From the NCBI GenBank assembly GCA_026168455.1, contig CM047425.1:6360001-6424000 (forward strand): a stretch of 64,000 nucleotides of DNA, in the 5' to 3' direction. Positions within the stretch are counted from its first letter, which is position 1, and every line of letters starts with the position of its first letter. Source of the DNA: Theocolax elegans. Taxonomy: Eukaryota; Arthropoda; Insecta; Hymenoptera; Cerocephalidae. The translations under genes and the position numbers were made by a program. Below are positions 35,831-51,100 of this stretch, piece after piece. The notes beneath the pieces were generated by a model. It ran no database searches and was not told the origin of the DNA. It worked only from the letters and a program-made list of their open reading frames with translations.

Positions 35831-38800
35831 TCAATACGTTAATTTATTTTATACGTGATATAAAAATTTTGCTTTAATTAAACTTTAATTAATTAATACG
35901 TTAACAGTTTAAAGTATAACATTTTTTTGCGCTTTATAAATATGTTTGTATGATAAAAAAAAAAAATAAAAAGTTTCGTTGGGTATATAAGATGCAGTTG
36001 AAATTCAAAAATTTCTTCTTTTCTTTTTCATAACGAAAGAGCGTGCAAATGCGGATACTTTGTTGTCGGATCAAAGGAAATGTTACGTTATGGAAATCAT
36101 GCATATATGATTAAAAACTATATACAACAATGTACAAATATTGAATATAGAATATATTAACCAATTCTCTATGCGTATAATAACTTTTTGTAATCTGTAG
36201 TATGTGTATATATATATGTATTATAAAATCAATAGTAAAAACAAATCTTTTTTACATGTACTGATAAACACGTATTTTATTACATAATATCTTTACTGCA
36301 ACTTTCCGCTAACACAGTGTGTTAATATACCTGGCTCACACATAAATTGAACATAAGCAAGAAACATTTAGCTATGTAATCAAACAATTTGATACATATG
36401 TAACAATACAAATACATCTGAATAATTCTGTATCTAAATATAAATAATTTCCATCAAACGGAACTGTATGTAAGTCAAATATTCAATTAGTCGAAAACTG
36501 TAAAAATGATCGACTAAAAACAATTAAACACAATATTTCGGTTAAATTCTAACCCAGAGACGAAAGAAATCTGCACCGAAGACTTTACAAAATCTACACA
36601 TATGCGAACGTATTTATATATATATATGTGTGTGGATATATGGTACACGTGTTTCGAAGGTATAATGCCATCCTTACAATTCAATCGACGCACTCGCAAT
36701 CAAACGAGCTTTTGGATTGTATGTGTGTGGATTTTCGGAAGGAGTATAGCAGATGCTCTACATTATAAATGGTACTAAATAATGAAACTCACGACCTGAC
36801 GGTTCATCATATTACCTGCAATGTACGTTCGTTGTATGATCGGATTTGTTATACGATACCAGAGGATATAATAAACTACATTTTCTACAAGCTCAAAAGT
36901 AGTTATTGGTAAAATTATTCCTCTTGTACGGTTATTATAGCAATTTATTTCTTGTTAACGGGAATTTAATACTATTATGTTATTTCATATATACTATTTC
37001 TCAGATAATACTTCCAATTCTGCATTGTATACTAATAATATATATATTTATGAAATTTTAGTAATTAGGATAAATCGTTGTTCGATTTATATACATATGT
37101 ATATTACACATATGTGTGTGTGTGTGAGTGTGAAAAACTATTAAACTTTGTAAAATTAACTCCTTTCCAACGAATTTTAAAATATTTCGAATGAAACAGT
37201 TCGTTCTGTTTATGAAGTTTAAAAATTAACTTTTTTTAAAAGACCCGTTTAACAAATGCATAGTAAAATAACACTACAATTTTAGCTTTGGAATATATAT
37301 TGCAATTTTGAAAAACACGGTAGACTGACAATAAAGTATATGAAATTTGTATTAAAAGGTATGCAATTTACAGTAAATGTAATAAAAATGAAATCAATGA
37401 AAATACAAAAAAAAGTACGATTTGTATAAACAGTTCATTACAAAGTCAACCTTTCGCGTGGTAGTTGAAAAATAAAAAAAAAATACTCGCTGCGCACATT
37501 TTTCGTACTTCAATTTGCTGATTATTCTTTGAAGATAACATTCACTTTTTCATGCAGGTACGTAAGTGCAGATATATACGGTAGAGAAATTTTTATCTGT
37601 TAATTAAAACGAAAAAATTTTTTTTTATTTGCCAGATACAAATATTTCTATAATTCAGTAAAGATAAATGTACAGTGAAAAAAAATTCGATACTTAAAAA
37701 AAAAAAATTTGAAAATTTGATATTACAACTCGTGAAGCGTTTATAAAATGAAAGTGTGAGAAAATTAAATCTTGTTAAACCAGACAGCAAATAATAAATT
37801 GTGAGCTAGAAAGAATATTTGTGTATACTATACATATTTATAATATCGGTATTTCCGAACTAAAAAGAATATTAATAAATGTAACAATAATATGAGATAT
37901 AGCGTATGCAATCTTCCTGTGATGCGTAGATTTGATGGTTCATTTATGATAATGATGATATAAATCATAATTTCACATTAATCCTAATGTATGAATTATA
38001 GATGAGGCAAGTACATTACGTTTAATGTAACATAAGTTTACTAATAATGCACAACTATATTCACGTATTATATACAATATATTTTAAATGATGAAAATCC
38101 AAATAATTATTATACAAATTACATATCTCTATATATATAGATCGAAACTTATAACGAAAATTACATGTATTCATTTGTTAACATTTCCAATAGAAATATC
38201 CCTGGTTGGAAAAGACTTATAGCAATAACAATACAAGGATAACGTTAATGAAGAGTAACTGTATTCAGAAATGTTATTCGGAAGCCGATACAACTGTTCA
38301 TTTTGTATATGGACGGTGCACACAGGGAAGAGAGAGGAAATTCGAATGCGTTAGAATCATATTGTTTGACGCAAAGCTCTTCGGCAACTAGATAAGTGTC
38401 ATTGTGAAATAGGCCAATGAATTAGGAGTGTTAATTAAATTAGGGATTTTACAAAAATGTAGAAAATTTAATATTGCATACATACGTGTACAGCATTAGT
38501 GTATATACGTTCGTATACACTTACACATTATATTTATTTTATGAAAAAAAAAAATACTTGACGAATTTTCTGTTTGCTTAGAAATTTCTTTATATTTACA
38601 TGTATATAGTGATTTGCATATTCTAGTTTTAATTAAAAATATACTGCGTAAAATTTTCGGTGCAATTAAACTTTCTTCTCCTGGCTGTGAAGACTAGTTT
38701 TAAAGACGTTTATAAAACTATATGCATATCTTCTTTTTAATTTATGATTATTAAGGAGGTATATATAAATATAATGAATGCTTCTTATATATACGTTTTG

Positions 38801-39665
38801 AGCTAAACTTTGTATGTATTTATAAATATCTATATATGACATTTCTTGAAACATATATAAGTATTCATCTGTATAATCAGACTTCTAATTCTAACAGTCT
38901 AACTGATCGCTATTCTACTTTTTGTGACAAAGATAATATTACATCAAATGTTCCTTTTTTAAATTTCTTAAACTTTGATATATTACATACTATATATATA
39001 GACAAAATAATTAAACCGTTTCTTTATGTCTTCATTAGCAATCTGATAAAAAATTTAAATTGTTATAAACGTTCGTACTATAATAACAAATAAATTTGCT
39101 TCTTACACTTTTGCTTCGATCCTAAAATATTGCAAAATTTACTGAATTGCATTTAACAATACTCCAAACTTTACTTCCATAACGCATGTTGAATATATAC
39201 TTTAAAACCGAGTAATTAAATTTTTAATTATTTAATTTAATGTAAAAACAACATTATAACCAATTTATTACATAAATATACGTGTATTAATAATCTTGTT
39301 AAAAAGTTGTATGCTATAACATATAACAATATACCTATAATTTTATCGCAAAAATAATAAAAGAGGAAAATTCATTAACAGTTGTAAATGTAAGCACACT
39401 GCACTTTATTAATTTAAGAAACGGGTATATAATATAACTATAAAAGAGTGTATACATTTGTATACCGAGAAAAATAAAATACAGCTATTTGGTGAGGGTG
39501 AAATTTTGATTAAAAGCAATTTCACCGCTTTGAATGCATCTATAATTAAATTAATTTACATGATAATTATATAATTAACCTCTTTTTGCGAAATTTGTAA
39601 ATAATTGATTTAACCAACAAAACTTGAAGTAAAATACATACAAAAAGATTTTAATTTATACGCAA

Positions 39666-39929
39666 GGAGAGAAAAATTTTAGTAAATTTTAATCTACTAA
39701 ACTATTATACTAAACTTTCATTAGCACTGTAACCGACTGCCAAAATGCAAAAAATTACTGAACATTCAGTAAAAATTAGTAGACTTTCATTAAAAATTGA
39801 TAGAAAGTTCAGTAAAATTTAATAAAAAGTTCAGTAATTTTTTAGATTTCGGTAGTCTGTTACCGCGTTAGTGAAAGTTTAGTAAAATTTACAGGAATGT
39901 TTGTAAAATTTACTGAAACTTTGCTCTCC
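39666..39929. mobile_element. 264-bp inverted-repeat (foldback) element
   Basis: The two halves are diverged inverted copies of each other over about 100 bp. The outer ends are GGAGAG (39666-39671) and CTCTCC (39924-39929). Within the arms, ACTAAACTTTCATTAGC on the left pairs with ACTAAACTTTCACTAAC read from the other strand, and both continue to AAAAAATTACTGAAC. The centre repeats an AGTAAAA(T/A)TTA motif. No clear target-site duplication or coding capacity is seen. It is either a MITE-like element or a hairpin-forming non-coding locus. Confidence 0.65.
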
Positions 39930-41426
39930 ATGTACAAGTATTTAATTATTTCTGCGTGTTAGTTATATCATAATATTTTTAACAATAAAATGCATAAATA
40001 TAATTTTTTAACTTATTCGACAATGTTCAAAATTCGATACTTCTTATATATGTTAAAGTTAAAATTATATTTCGACGTCTACTTTACTAATCTCCAGATA
40101 CTTATACGTTTTATAGATTTATAAATTCTGTAGTTTTGTATTTCTTTTGTACAATTATGTTAATTATTGATTATTTTCAATCGAGTATTAAAATTTAATT
40201 ACAAAATATGATTTTTTTTACGAGCATATAAATTAATTCTACTTATATATCTCTATTTGACAATTTCCTTATTCATTCAAAATAAATTAATGTATTTGGT
40301 ATAAAATAATAAGTGTATATTAGTATAAATAATTGATATGAAATATACATAACTAAACAATTTTCGATAAAAACATTCTGATATAAATTTAAATAAATCA
40401 TAAGCCGGTTGAACAGTCGCAACGTTAATTCAATTAAGAAAATTGTCAAAATTATTGAACAATTTTATTGTACAAAATATATAAAGTCATAATGAAAAAT
40501 TCGAAATATCAAATTGTACATTCAATATATTTACATAGATTGATTTTCTAAATATGTGAACGCAATTATTTTCCATATGAGTGAAATAATCAACTTTTTT
40601 TTTATGGTTTGTATAACCTTGTTCTAAATGTTTTCCAATAATTGCAAAAAAATGCGTATCACAATAAACATCTGTAAAAAAATCGTTAGAAAAAATAATA
40701 AAAAAAGTGCCCTAAAAAGTATAAGCACGAGAAAAACATACGATTTGAGATTAAACATTATAAAAAATACGTATACGTAAAAATAAAAGAAATAACAAGC
40801 AAAAATCACAGTATAAAAACGCCCTTGCACGTTTCGCGTATACGCAATTTTTAAATAAATCTCGTGAAAAAAAAATTTTACATTTTCCGCAATAGTTTTT
40901 TAAACAATTTTTTTCAGACTTGTGCACTTTCGCCGCGTGTCCTCTTTTTGTATCCGCAAATCTCGCATAAAACTGTAAAATAATAAATTCGAAATCTATA
41001 CTCGGTACCTATATATGCCCGTACCCATGCAAAACTCAGCCAAAAGAAAATAATCCTCACGTATACGACAAACATCAAAATCCATATCGTAAAAAAAAAC
41101 ACACACACACTCACTGCACCGGACCAACGTCGAAATTAAAAAAAAAAAATACCGTCCCATCCTCCCTCCGAAAAAAATATACACATCTCCCGTTAATACA
41201 GAAAGATCGAAAATGAGAGAAAAAAAAAGTTAAATTTTGTTCGGCGAAACCACATTCACCTGTCAATTTAACGCGCAACAGAAATCTTGGCACGCGCGCG
41301 CTCGGTCTCCGAAGTATATAGCTATACTTGAATAAAAAAATAAAGAAAAAGAATAAAATAAGCAAGACAACAGAAAACGAACCGGCGCGCGCGGCACATG
41401 ACTCGTCTTCTCCCCCAAGTAGCGCG

Positions 41427-41462
41427 CACCTGCTCTCCCCTTCTATAATGTCAGCGCAGCTG
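41427..41462. promoter_or_regulatory. pair of proneural-type E-boxes
   Basis: GCAGGTG (read on the minus strand) and GCAGCTG (plus strand) match the GCAGSTG consensus of Achaete-Scute/Daughterless-type bHLH activators. They lie about 80 and 50 bp before the predicted start site. Confidence 0.5.
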
Positions 41463-41576
41463 CCCGCGCCGGCCTATAAAAAGCCCTACCCCTCGGCGCG
41501 CGAGCCTTCAGTTGCAATCGCGAACGCGCGCGAGATGCGCCTCTGGAGTACTTGAGAGAAAGCAAGAGAAAGAGTC

Positions 41577-41582
<6 letters not shown>

Positions 41583-41618
<36 letters not shown>
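41583..41618. repeat. (GA)n microsatellite in 5' UTR
   Basis: A run of GA dinucleotides shortly after the predicted transcription start. It may bind GAGA-type factors. Confidence 0.9.
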
Positions 41619-41624
<6 letters not shown>

Positions 41625-41671
41625 GGGAGTCAGAGAGTTGAATTTTAATCGCATAAGTAGTTATAGTAAAC

Positions 41672-44600
41672 ATGAAGGTTTTAGTGGTGGTATTAGTATT
41701 GTTGTTTGGAGTTTCCCATAGTAACGGGGATGAGGATTTAGCAAGTACGGTCAAATTTCTTCAGGAACAGGTGACCGCATTGTTAGATCACCGGCAACAG
41801 GATTACAATGCGTTAGAGGAGAGTTTGAAACAGTCGGTCGAGAAGAACACCGAATTGATCCAACTTAGGAATGAGATTAAACAGTTGAGGTATGAAAACC
41901 ACCTGCTATATACATACTTTTTCTCTTTTTTTTTGGTACTTAATAGGAGATATGTGCTTCATTAACGTAACAAAGCGCAAATTACTCGCATAAGAAAGTG
42001 ATTTTATCTATAATATATTAAAATAATGCACATAGACCTTATATAGATCAATAAACCGTTATTTATTTACTTTATAAGATTTTGAAACTTTTATCTTAAT
42101 GTTTTTTTAAATCATCGAAATACCATATCGACTTTATGTAACATCAATTTCTCTCCATGATTTTTAAATCTAGGATTACACTTTTACACTCGCGATGCGA
42201 ATCAATAAAATCGATGAAAAAATAATTAACCAGTTACTTATAAATAATACAAGTTGATTATTGTGTGCATACGTGTACTTATAATCGACGTCCATTAGCT
42301 TTTACTGATTTAAATTATTCATGAAAATTCCACTTGATTTTACGAAAAAATTTTTTCTCTACGTTTAAGGAATTAGTTGATTAAATATCATTGAAACTTC
42401 GTTTCCCAATTAATTAGTTTTATTGAACTTTTACAATAATTAATGTAATCAAAGTTATATAGCACCTGAGCTAGCTAATATAATTTAAATAAATAAAAAT
42501 TAATAAAAATTTCAATTCTCAAATACGTAAGGCATTTATCGATTTTCATGTAACGAGTTATTTAATAAAATCGTGTAATATGAAAAAGTTTAATTGAACT
42601 GTCGATATTGAACTTTTCACGCCATAAGAACATAACAAAATTTTATAAAATTTTGGAGGAATTTCGAGTGAGTTAATAAATGTATATCTTAAATTAAATT
42701 TTACTCGATAATTTATTAGATTTATGACTGAAATTATAACAATATATTTTTTCTTCAAAAAATTTTCACCTTAACGTTGTGTATTAAAAAACCCATAATT
42801 AATAATTTCTTCATGCGCACGTTTACGTTCAATTATCGATCCAATATTTATAAATAGTTTTACATGAATTAATAAATTAATTTGATGATTGAGTAATTCT
42901 TACTATAGATATGCGTAATGCAGGTAAGGTAATTATTAGTAATTGAAGATCTAATTAAGTAATCTTCAGTTTTAAATATTTGTATGAAGTTTCTATAAAG
43001 TATAAGTACACTGACTTATCGATTTATATCGCTTAAAATATTAAGATTAAATATAATTATTTGTTTTTTTTTAATTACGGAATATTATTTCTATTAAAGT
43101 TTTTAGCATCAAAAACTCATACGTTAAATCGTGAAAGTTGCGAAAATGTTAATGCAAATTTTCCGAAAATTCATGCTGAATTATATATACGTGTATATAT
43201 ACATATATATATAGAGTAAAAGCATAAGCGAAATTTTAATTTAAGATAATTATTAAAAAAGTCACATTTACTCGACTTTAATAATTCCAACGCGGGATGG
43301 ACACGGAATATAAATTCTTTTTCATTAAATACAAAAAAAAATACACCGTCGATTGTCGTTTATGTAAATAAGGTTGGTTTGTTATAATGATATACATATA
43401 TTTACGAGTGATCAAAATTTTGTTGATCGAAAATTTACATATCACCTACTTTTTTAAGATCAACCATTCCGAATACACTCACGTAAATAATATTTATTCA
43501 TTATTTCATTAAAAATAATTAAGACGGGTTAGCCCTCGCGATACGTTTTTTTTATATATTAATTGAGAAAACTCTTGTGAATAAATATGTTTACTCGGTT
43601 TCACTATATCTTACATACAACGCGAAAGTTCTTGGTTTTACTTTGCTTTGAAATGTGTTGAACATAAAGCCCTGATGTATACTCTTCGCTTGGAAAATAC
43701 CTTTTTCGAAATAGGAATTTTTTTTTTTCGGTACATGTAAGCTTAGAGTATATACGTACACGCGTGGATTACAAATAACGCGTTCTTTGTTAACTTTGTG
43801 CTTGAATAAATATACAACGATATTCATGAATTTTTATGCGAGCGGCAAAATTTTCCTTTTTTTGGGGGTAGGTAGTTAGCATATACATTTTGGTACGAGT
43901 TTCAAATTTTCCTCTCGTTGATTTTGTTCAATATTTGTTTTTATTATTGCGATGTAGGTGTATATACAAAGAGAGTAATTAAGTCGATAATACACAACGT
44001 TTTTTTTTGCACTACTTACTTTTTGAAATTGTTGTAAATTGAGCAACGGTAAATATTAGTATTTCGATTAATTAAATACACAGGCCTCGAACAAGCTGTT
44101 TTCATTGGAAAAGAATAATGTTTTGGTGGAGCTTTTTTAAAGATTCAATGCGGACTTTGTATTATATATATTTCATAAAGGTATCTCAAGGAAAAATATT
44201 TATTTATTCGAGTATACAAACACTCAGTTAAATAATAGATATTTTCATTAAAAGCAATCAAATTTTTATCCTATTAAAAAAAGGGTCAATTTGATTATAA
44301 AATACATCGGAATAACCAACATTTTTGCAATACATACAAACTTAAAGAAATATTTTATTACATATACAATATTTTCCATTCGAAAATAACCTGAATCTAT
44401 AAAATATTACTTTTTATCTCTATGAAAAATGCGTAATATATAAGATATATAGCACAATATAAAAAAGAAAATGTAAATCTTAATTGTTGAAAATAATATC
44501 TCGAGTTACTGTTACACTATATTTACGATAAACGAGGCGGAATCATCTCAACGACAATATTAAATAATCATCAACAATAAAGAAGAATATAAAGTATTCA

Positions 44601-47600
44601 TAAAAAGTAGAGCGAGCCTTTGAAGATAAAAAAAAATAACGTCATCCACCTGTATACTTGTATATGGTTATAACTTATGGAATATATAGCACAGCTCGTA
44701 ATAATTCTCGTATATATATATATGTATAAATCGTAAGTCAAAAAAAAAATTTTTCTCTTTCCTCGCATCTCGCCGTAATAGCGTCTCAATTTTCTCTATA
44801 CACCTTGAAATCGTGTGGTATATGCACGTATATTTGGTATAAGGAAAGAGAAAGATGTAGGAGAGAGAGGAGAAGATAATTTGAATGATCGGCACGCGCC
44901 AGGTTTGGAAACAAAGGAATCGAGCCACATGGTCCAGCTGACACTATACGAAAGCTTTCACTGAATTATGCGTCTACCTGGAGGTAACAGCTGGCGTAGA
45001 TCGGTGTCGGTTTTCGGGGTCGCTCGTTCTGCCGGCCAAACACGTCCTTCGCTAGATCTATACATATATATTTCTTTCTTATGTCTTTTTCTGCGATGGT
45101 TTGGAAAATTTTTTGTAGAAGGGTTTTTTTTTCTATTAAAAAAAAAGGAATAATTCGCAGGAAGAGGGTTGTATAGCCTAATCAACGGCACATGTCGCGA
45201 AAATTTTCGTTATAATAATAACGTACAATGTTTGAGGTTACGTTTTTATCGCGGTTTTCTGGCTGGCTCGTTACCAGTTTTCCAAATCGCTCGAGGTGCG
45301 GCGAGGAGAGGCAACGGTTTATAATGGTTTTAATCGTTTTTATGGGTTATATAGCTGACCCGGGTGTTCTTTTCTTCTTAGTTTTTATAGTTTGGTTTTA
45401 ACGCGCGTTTTCGTCGATTAAAAATATTGATATATTGGTCTGAAAATTTATTTGATTAAATTGCGTATACAGACGCGTTTTACAGGTTTTTATAAAAGTG
45501 TCTTCCTCCGCGCGATATAAATCTTTTATTAATTACTTAATATGCGGATCCAATTTTTCTCTATAACTCCCAATTTATTAATGTTTTTATTTATTCACAG
45601 AAATTTGCGTTTTAATGTCGTCAATCGTTTTATCATTTTAAATATATAAAAATAGTTATAATTCAGGAATACATATAGTTTCCTTAGCGAGTGTACAAAA
45701 TTTGTTCGCATTAACTGTTTATGACATTTTTGGTGCATATACCTATATATATATAAAATAAGAATGACGTGAAAAAGAGAATCGCCGAAAAACGTAGGAT
45801 TTTCAAGCGTGGATTGTCAAAGAAACAGAATATACTCGCGGAGCTTCTAATAACGTACTTCAAGATCTAGAATGCATTTTCAGTACCAGAGACGGGGCAA
45901 TTTTTTTTCGGACTTGAAATACAGCTTTAATATTCATTTTAACGTGAATCTATCTGCAGTTTATCTTCGGAATTTCGTTTTTCACTACGTTCCTTATACA
46001 AACTTTAATAAACTCTATATTCACCTACACGTTTATTCTTGGTATTTAAATATAATTAAACAAATTAATACAACGTACATCTCGGTGGAATTAATAAGAA
46101 TTATCAACGTAAAAGTTTAACACCGAAAACGCAACAATCCGATAAAATATATAGCGGCATAATTTAATAGCGTAAAAATGCTTACAATTGCTGTGCGAAA
46201 ATTCTCGTTAAAAAAGTTCTTTCCGGACCGCGGAATAAAAAAAAAAGAGAGAAAGCATGGACATTATTCTCGCCGATACGACAATGAAAAATTTTTAATT
46301 AACTAAGACATAACCACTGCTGCGAAGCTAACAAATATCACGGTTTTGATAAAATCAATTAAATACGTATTGGTGTATAGGTGTATGTATATATAATGTA
46401 TAACGCATAATAAAATTAATAAAATATCAGGGTAACTCGATAGTCAAGTGTGAGCTTGTTGTGCTTCATTCGCAAAGGCATTGAAAAAGAAAATGTGTAT
46501 TACCGTGAATGGTTGCTCAATTTTACAAAGTTGATTGAGCAACAGTTATTTAAGGGAGTAAAGTTACCCTATGGTAATATTACACTTTAGTCGAAACTAT
46601 ACGTTAGGTATATATACACATACATACATACGCTTAGACGTTGGCTTCGTCGCACCGTTTGACATTCACTGCTTAAAATTATTATTCAATCGCAAATGAA
46701 CTTGCGTTAATTAAATCGATTCCGCAGTGAAGACTATTGAACGGCTTCGATCATTATAATTTATTTAATTTTAACTAGCAAGGATACCTCGTTCCTATAT
46801 CCCCTCGCTCGGATTTAATGATTTACAAATGTTTATAGTTGTAAAAGAAATAATAGTATTATAATAATGATGATCATGATTATGATAATAATAATATTAA
46901 TAGTAATTATAATAATTGAATAATAATTTCGATTTTGACGTTTATTATTAATAAATTTATATATCGATGTTACTTAGTACACAAATATAACAATAAATTC
47001 AAATCTAATGAGATTACAATTACAAATAATTCAAATTATGATAAACTTTGATACAATTCTTAATCTCCCAAAGATAGAAAATCTTTGGTCAAAAAAGTGT
47101 GATCGATAATAAAATCATTATTTAAAATGATCACGTTGACATGCACATGTACGCACATTCGCACATTCATAAAACGCCAACACGGTACGTTTTAAATTTG
47201 ACTATTTTATATTCTCCCTTCTTCCGAGCCTTGTTCATAAAACATTCTGTACAAAAACTGTACGCATATACCCTACCTAATCAACACACACAGATTTAGT
47301 CCCCTGTACACATAACTTCCCACGTACAATTGCATATGCATCCACAAACACACAAATAAGATAAAACCGGCATGTTTCAAAATTTGAAGTGAACAATTAT
47401 TCTGCCAAGATAAAACCTTCTTCAATTGAGCTGCGGGATATAAAAATATATGAAAATATGTACTAAAATATATCGAAATACATCAACATACTTGAAGTAC
47501 ATCAAATGTCTTTCGAAGTATATTGACATATTTTATTTATTTATTCGCATGTTTTTATATTAAAGATGCTTTACAAGTTATATATCAATATACATAGGGT

Positions 47601-48062
47601 TAAAATTAAAAATGTTGATCTAAATGCATCGATACCTATTCTTTTAATATGATAAAAGAAGATTAAGATAATTGAAATTGATTATTTTTATTTAATGCGT
47701 GAATGTAAATACTAATTTATAGAAAAAATAATAAAAAATATATATTTATTTAAAGTTATATGTAATACGTGAGTTATCAATTTTTTTCAACGTGTAGATT
47801 GATAAAAACTATTATATCTATATATTTGTCGTGAAATGATTGTTTCTCTTTTCCATCACTTCTATAAAAACTTTTTTTTTTAATAAATAAAATTATTTAA
47901 AAGAAAATGTGAAATTTCCACTAGTACACGCCATTAGATTAAAATATATTTTAACAAAATGATTATTTTTTCAATAATATTTATTTAGAGAAGGTTCAAT
48001 TACTAAATTGGGTGTATACTTTGCCAATATGCATATTGTTTTATTAATCGAATTATATTTCG

Positions 48063-48116
<54 letters not shown>

Positions 48117-51100
48117 ATATTAGCTTAATTGACACGAACTACACGTATATACGTATAAACGAAAAAGGGAAATTTTAATATTTTCATACATATATTTTTT
48201 TGTAATGCATAATACACATATATCCATTTTTATTTTCCAGTGTGAATATGCTACAGTAAGCATATTTTATGAACTTATATGTCAAATATATATATACATA
48301 TATACATACATATTATTGCGAGTAAAACATGAATAAGTTTGTTCTACATATATCATTTGCATGCATACACAAGGGGTCTGCACACCTGTATATATATGTA
48401 TATATACATTTAGAATTAGAGTTAAATTTTAAATTACATTCATATACATACATCTTGGCAAGTAAATTGTTGGTCACATCAATTTCGTTGAATTGTCCTT
48501 TTTATTTAATTTCTAAATTTCTTTTTACAATATGGCACGAGTAGAATGAAAAATTGTCAAATATATATATATATATATATATATAATGTATGTGTAGTAA
48601 TAATATACATGTGTGTGTGTATATATATATATATAAACTTAACTTCTTACGCATCGTTATCCGTTGAAATGTAAATCCAAAGACTTTCGGATGAAAGTTG
48701 AACTTTGGAAGTTTACAGTGCAATAATTTTCAATTGTACGGTTTCTCCGAGCCATGAACCTTACCCAACTTGTATACATATATCTATTTATGTGTGTATA
48801 TATGTATCACCATATGTATATAGTTCAAAAAAGGATACGTATAACATACCACAACGGCCATGTGAAACTTGACTAATATATAATGCATTTTAAATGTACA
48901 TATTGTGTGTGTGTGTGTGTGTGTGGGTGTTTGCGTCTGTATGCATGCATAATGGCATTTTTAAAATGTTAATTTCAGATAATTTTCTAATATTAACACT
49001 TATTATAATAGTTGCTATTACGAAATACCATTTTATCATTCATCTTGTTCTGATTTTCCTCAACTTTATTATCCATTCATATAATATTATAAAATACTCT
49101 TATAAATAAAATAATTTGAGATATTTTCGTTATTATATGACTTATCGATTCACAAATACTTTATTATTTATTTGGAATACATAAAACAAAAATGTATCTA
49201 TGTGGGAGTAAGTTTTTCTTTTCAAGTTGAGTAAATAAACTTTTGATGACTTTATAGTGACTGTGATCGATTAAGAGGACGTCGAAGCTAACGATTTTAA
49301 TTTCAAAAATTTGAAACATGCTTTTAACTTCAATATATATATATATATATACCGGATAAGTAAATATATGAAAGCTTCGGAAGACAGTCGTATATATAGA
49401 AATTAAAGTTGAATAATTAAATTTATATACCTTTTTATATCGGGTATTCGATTAATTTTATTTAAAGAAAACCACCGAGTGTTCTTAATTGCATATTTAT
49501 TTTCATTCTATATAACATTTAGGTATAATTTTAATGCTTGCAACTCAATATACAATCGATTTCACTTATTAATTAATCGGAATGTCGAGAAGAAATGAAA
49601 AAATGTCTATATGGAAGTACAGTTATTACATAAATAAATCTTATATAGGTTCGTTACATTATATAAATTTAATCACCAAATTTCCGAAGTTACTCGAATA
49701 CGCGCTCACTCACACTCACTCTCTCTCTTCCTCTCTCGGTCGTGTGCTAAATTTGTCGTAAATTTTCCCCACACGTTCTATATAAGCACTTACCAGTATC
49801 ATTTAACTATAGTCGTGAGTGTGCATGTGCACTTTTTTCCGCATCAAAGGGTACGATATTACGAAACCGATCGGACGCGCGAATCAAGGAAATTACCGCA
49901 GCGCAAAATAAATATAATCGATCGTTGGCCGAACCGCAGACAAGAACAAAGAGTATAATATATATATATATATATATGTATGTAGAAAGGGAGGAGAAGC
50001 AAAAAAAAAAATAGGGTGGAAATCCCCGAAGCGCGACTAACCAATGCCACTTTCGCGGAAGGAAACGAGGGGCGGCAAAAGCAACGTCCTGTCGGCATTC
50101 GACTGTTGCGGCGAATAATGATAATAATCCACCAATGAACTTCCGAGATTTTGTACGAGAGATTATTTTCGTGTGCTCGGCAAAAAGCTGTATATACATA
50201 TATACCACACCTACCTAATCCTTTCTTATTCATTGTTAATACTGCACAGCTTCGTTAATTGATGGTACCGTTATAGATTTCTGACTTTTCGAAAAGTCAC
50301 GATTTAATTATTTCTCTCGTTTCGGTATGACGAATTTTTTTTAACTTACAAAAAGCATGATTTTATTAAGGTTTCGAGATATATATATATATTTTCTTTT
50401 AATTTGATAATACGATCAAAGAATACGTATTAATTCAATTTGTAACATTTAGACTGATCGAATCTGTAGATTTGCGGTTTAGAAGCTTTTCATTTAATTT
50501 ATATATTTTTTCAATATTATGTACAGGTATATACCTACTGTGTGTTAAATTTTTTATTTATTTTATGTATTACTCAATAATTGCACTAGATACTTCCTAT
50601 TATATTGCATTACGTTACCGTCAGATTACACACAGTTAATTAATGATACGCGTATACAGAGAATACTTATTAGAACATATAACAATGTTCATTGAAAATT
50701 AATTAAACATATTAATTGTTAAAACGTACTCGCTCATTTTCCAGTGCAACTTCTGAAATAGTAACGTAAAATTTTACGTTTTTATTTTTTTTATTGTATT
50801 CCATTATATAATAAAATCATGTATCTCTTTTTCCATGTTTTACTCGAACAATCGAACGCTAATTAGCTAACTTTATTCCAATAAAAACCAACAGTTTTTT
50901 CTAATAGCGCAGTTAAAATGTTTGGGTACGCTACATTCTAGGTAAAGGATATTATGAACGTTGTATCAAAACCCTGTACAAAAATAACGTTTTCATTAAA
51001 ATTTTATAGAAGAAAACACAATGTTCGCAAATTCAAAAGATTTATAAGTACAAAAAAAAATTCGGAATGTATATGTAAGTTTTATAATTATAATTATCAA

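Larger units (their letters stand above)
33288..41259. other. 8 kb AT-rich intergenic region
   Basis: This lies between divergent genes. It contains short (TA)n and (GT)n microsatellites, a GC-richer island at 35.24-35.83 kb and an inverted-repeat element at 39.67-39.93 kb. No open frame has domain-like composition or matching splice structure. The protease promoter should lie in the first few hundred bases. Confidence 0.5.
41260..41671 (+). promoter_or_regulatory. core promoter and 5' UTR of the scabrous-like gene
   Basis: A CpG-rich island holds TATAAAAA at 41475-41482 and an arthropod-type initiator TCAGTT at 41508-41513 (A+1 at 41510), 35 bp apart measured from the first T. Upstream are a GCAGGTG site (minus strand, 41427-41433) and a GCAGCTG site (41456-41462). 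A (GA)n tract at 41583-41618 would be in the 5' UTR. An in-frame TAA at 41654-41656 closes the frame ahead of the ATG. Confidence 0.75.

Noticed and set aside
40624..41365. Several overlapping minus-strand frames rich in Phe, Tyr, Val
   Set aside because: Hydrophobic low-complexity translation of A-rich sequence, mutually overlapping, no splice or start support, next to the scabrous-like promoter.
46512..46543. MicroRNA precursor
   Set aside because: The perfect stem is only 10 bp with no extension, far below a normal precursor.
49807..50233. Two overlapping minus-strand frames of 124-133 codons
   Set aside because: They are in different frames over the same GC-rich island and include translated (TA)n; no family resemblance.
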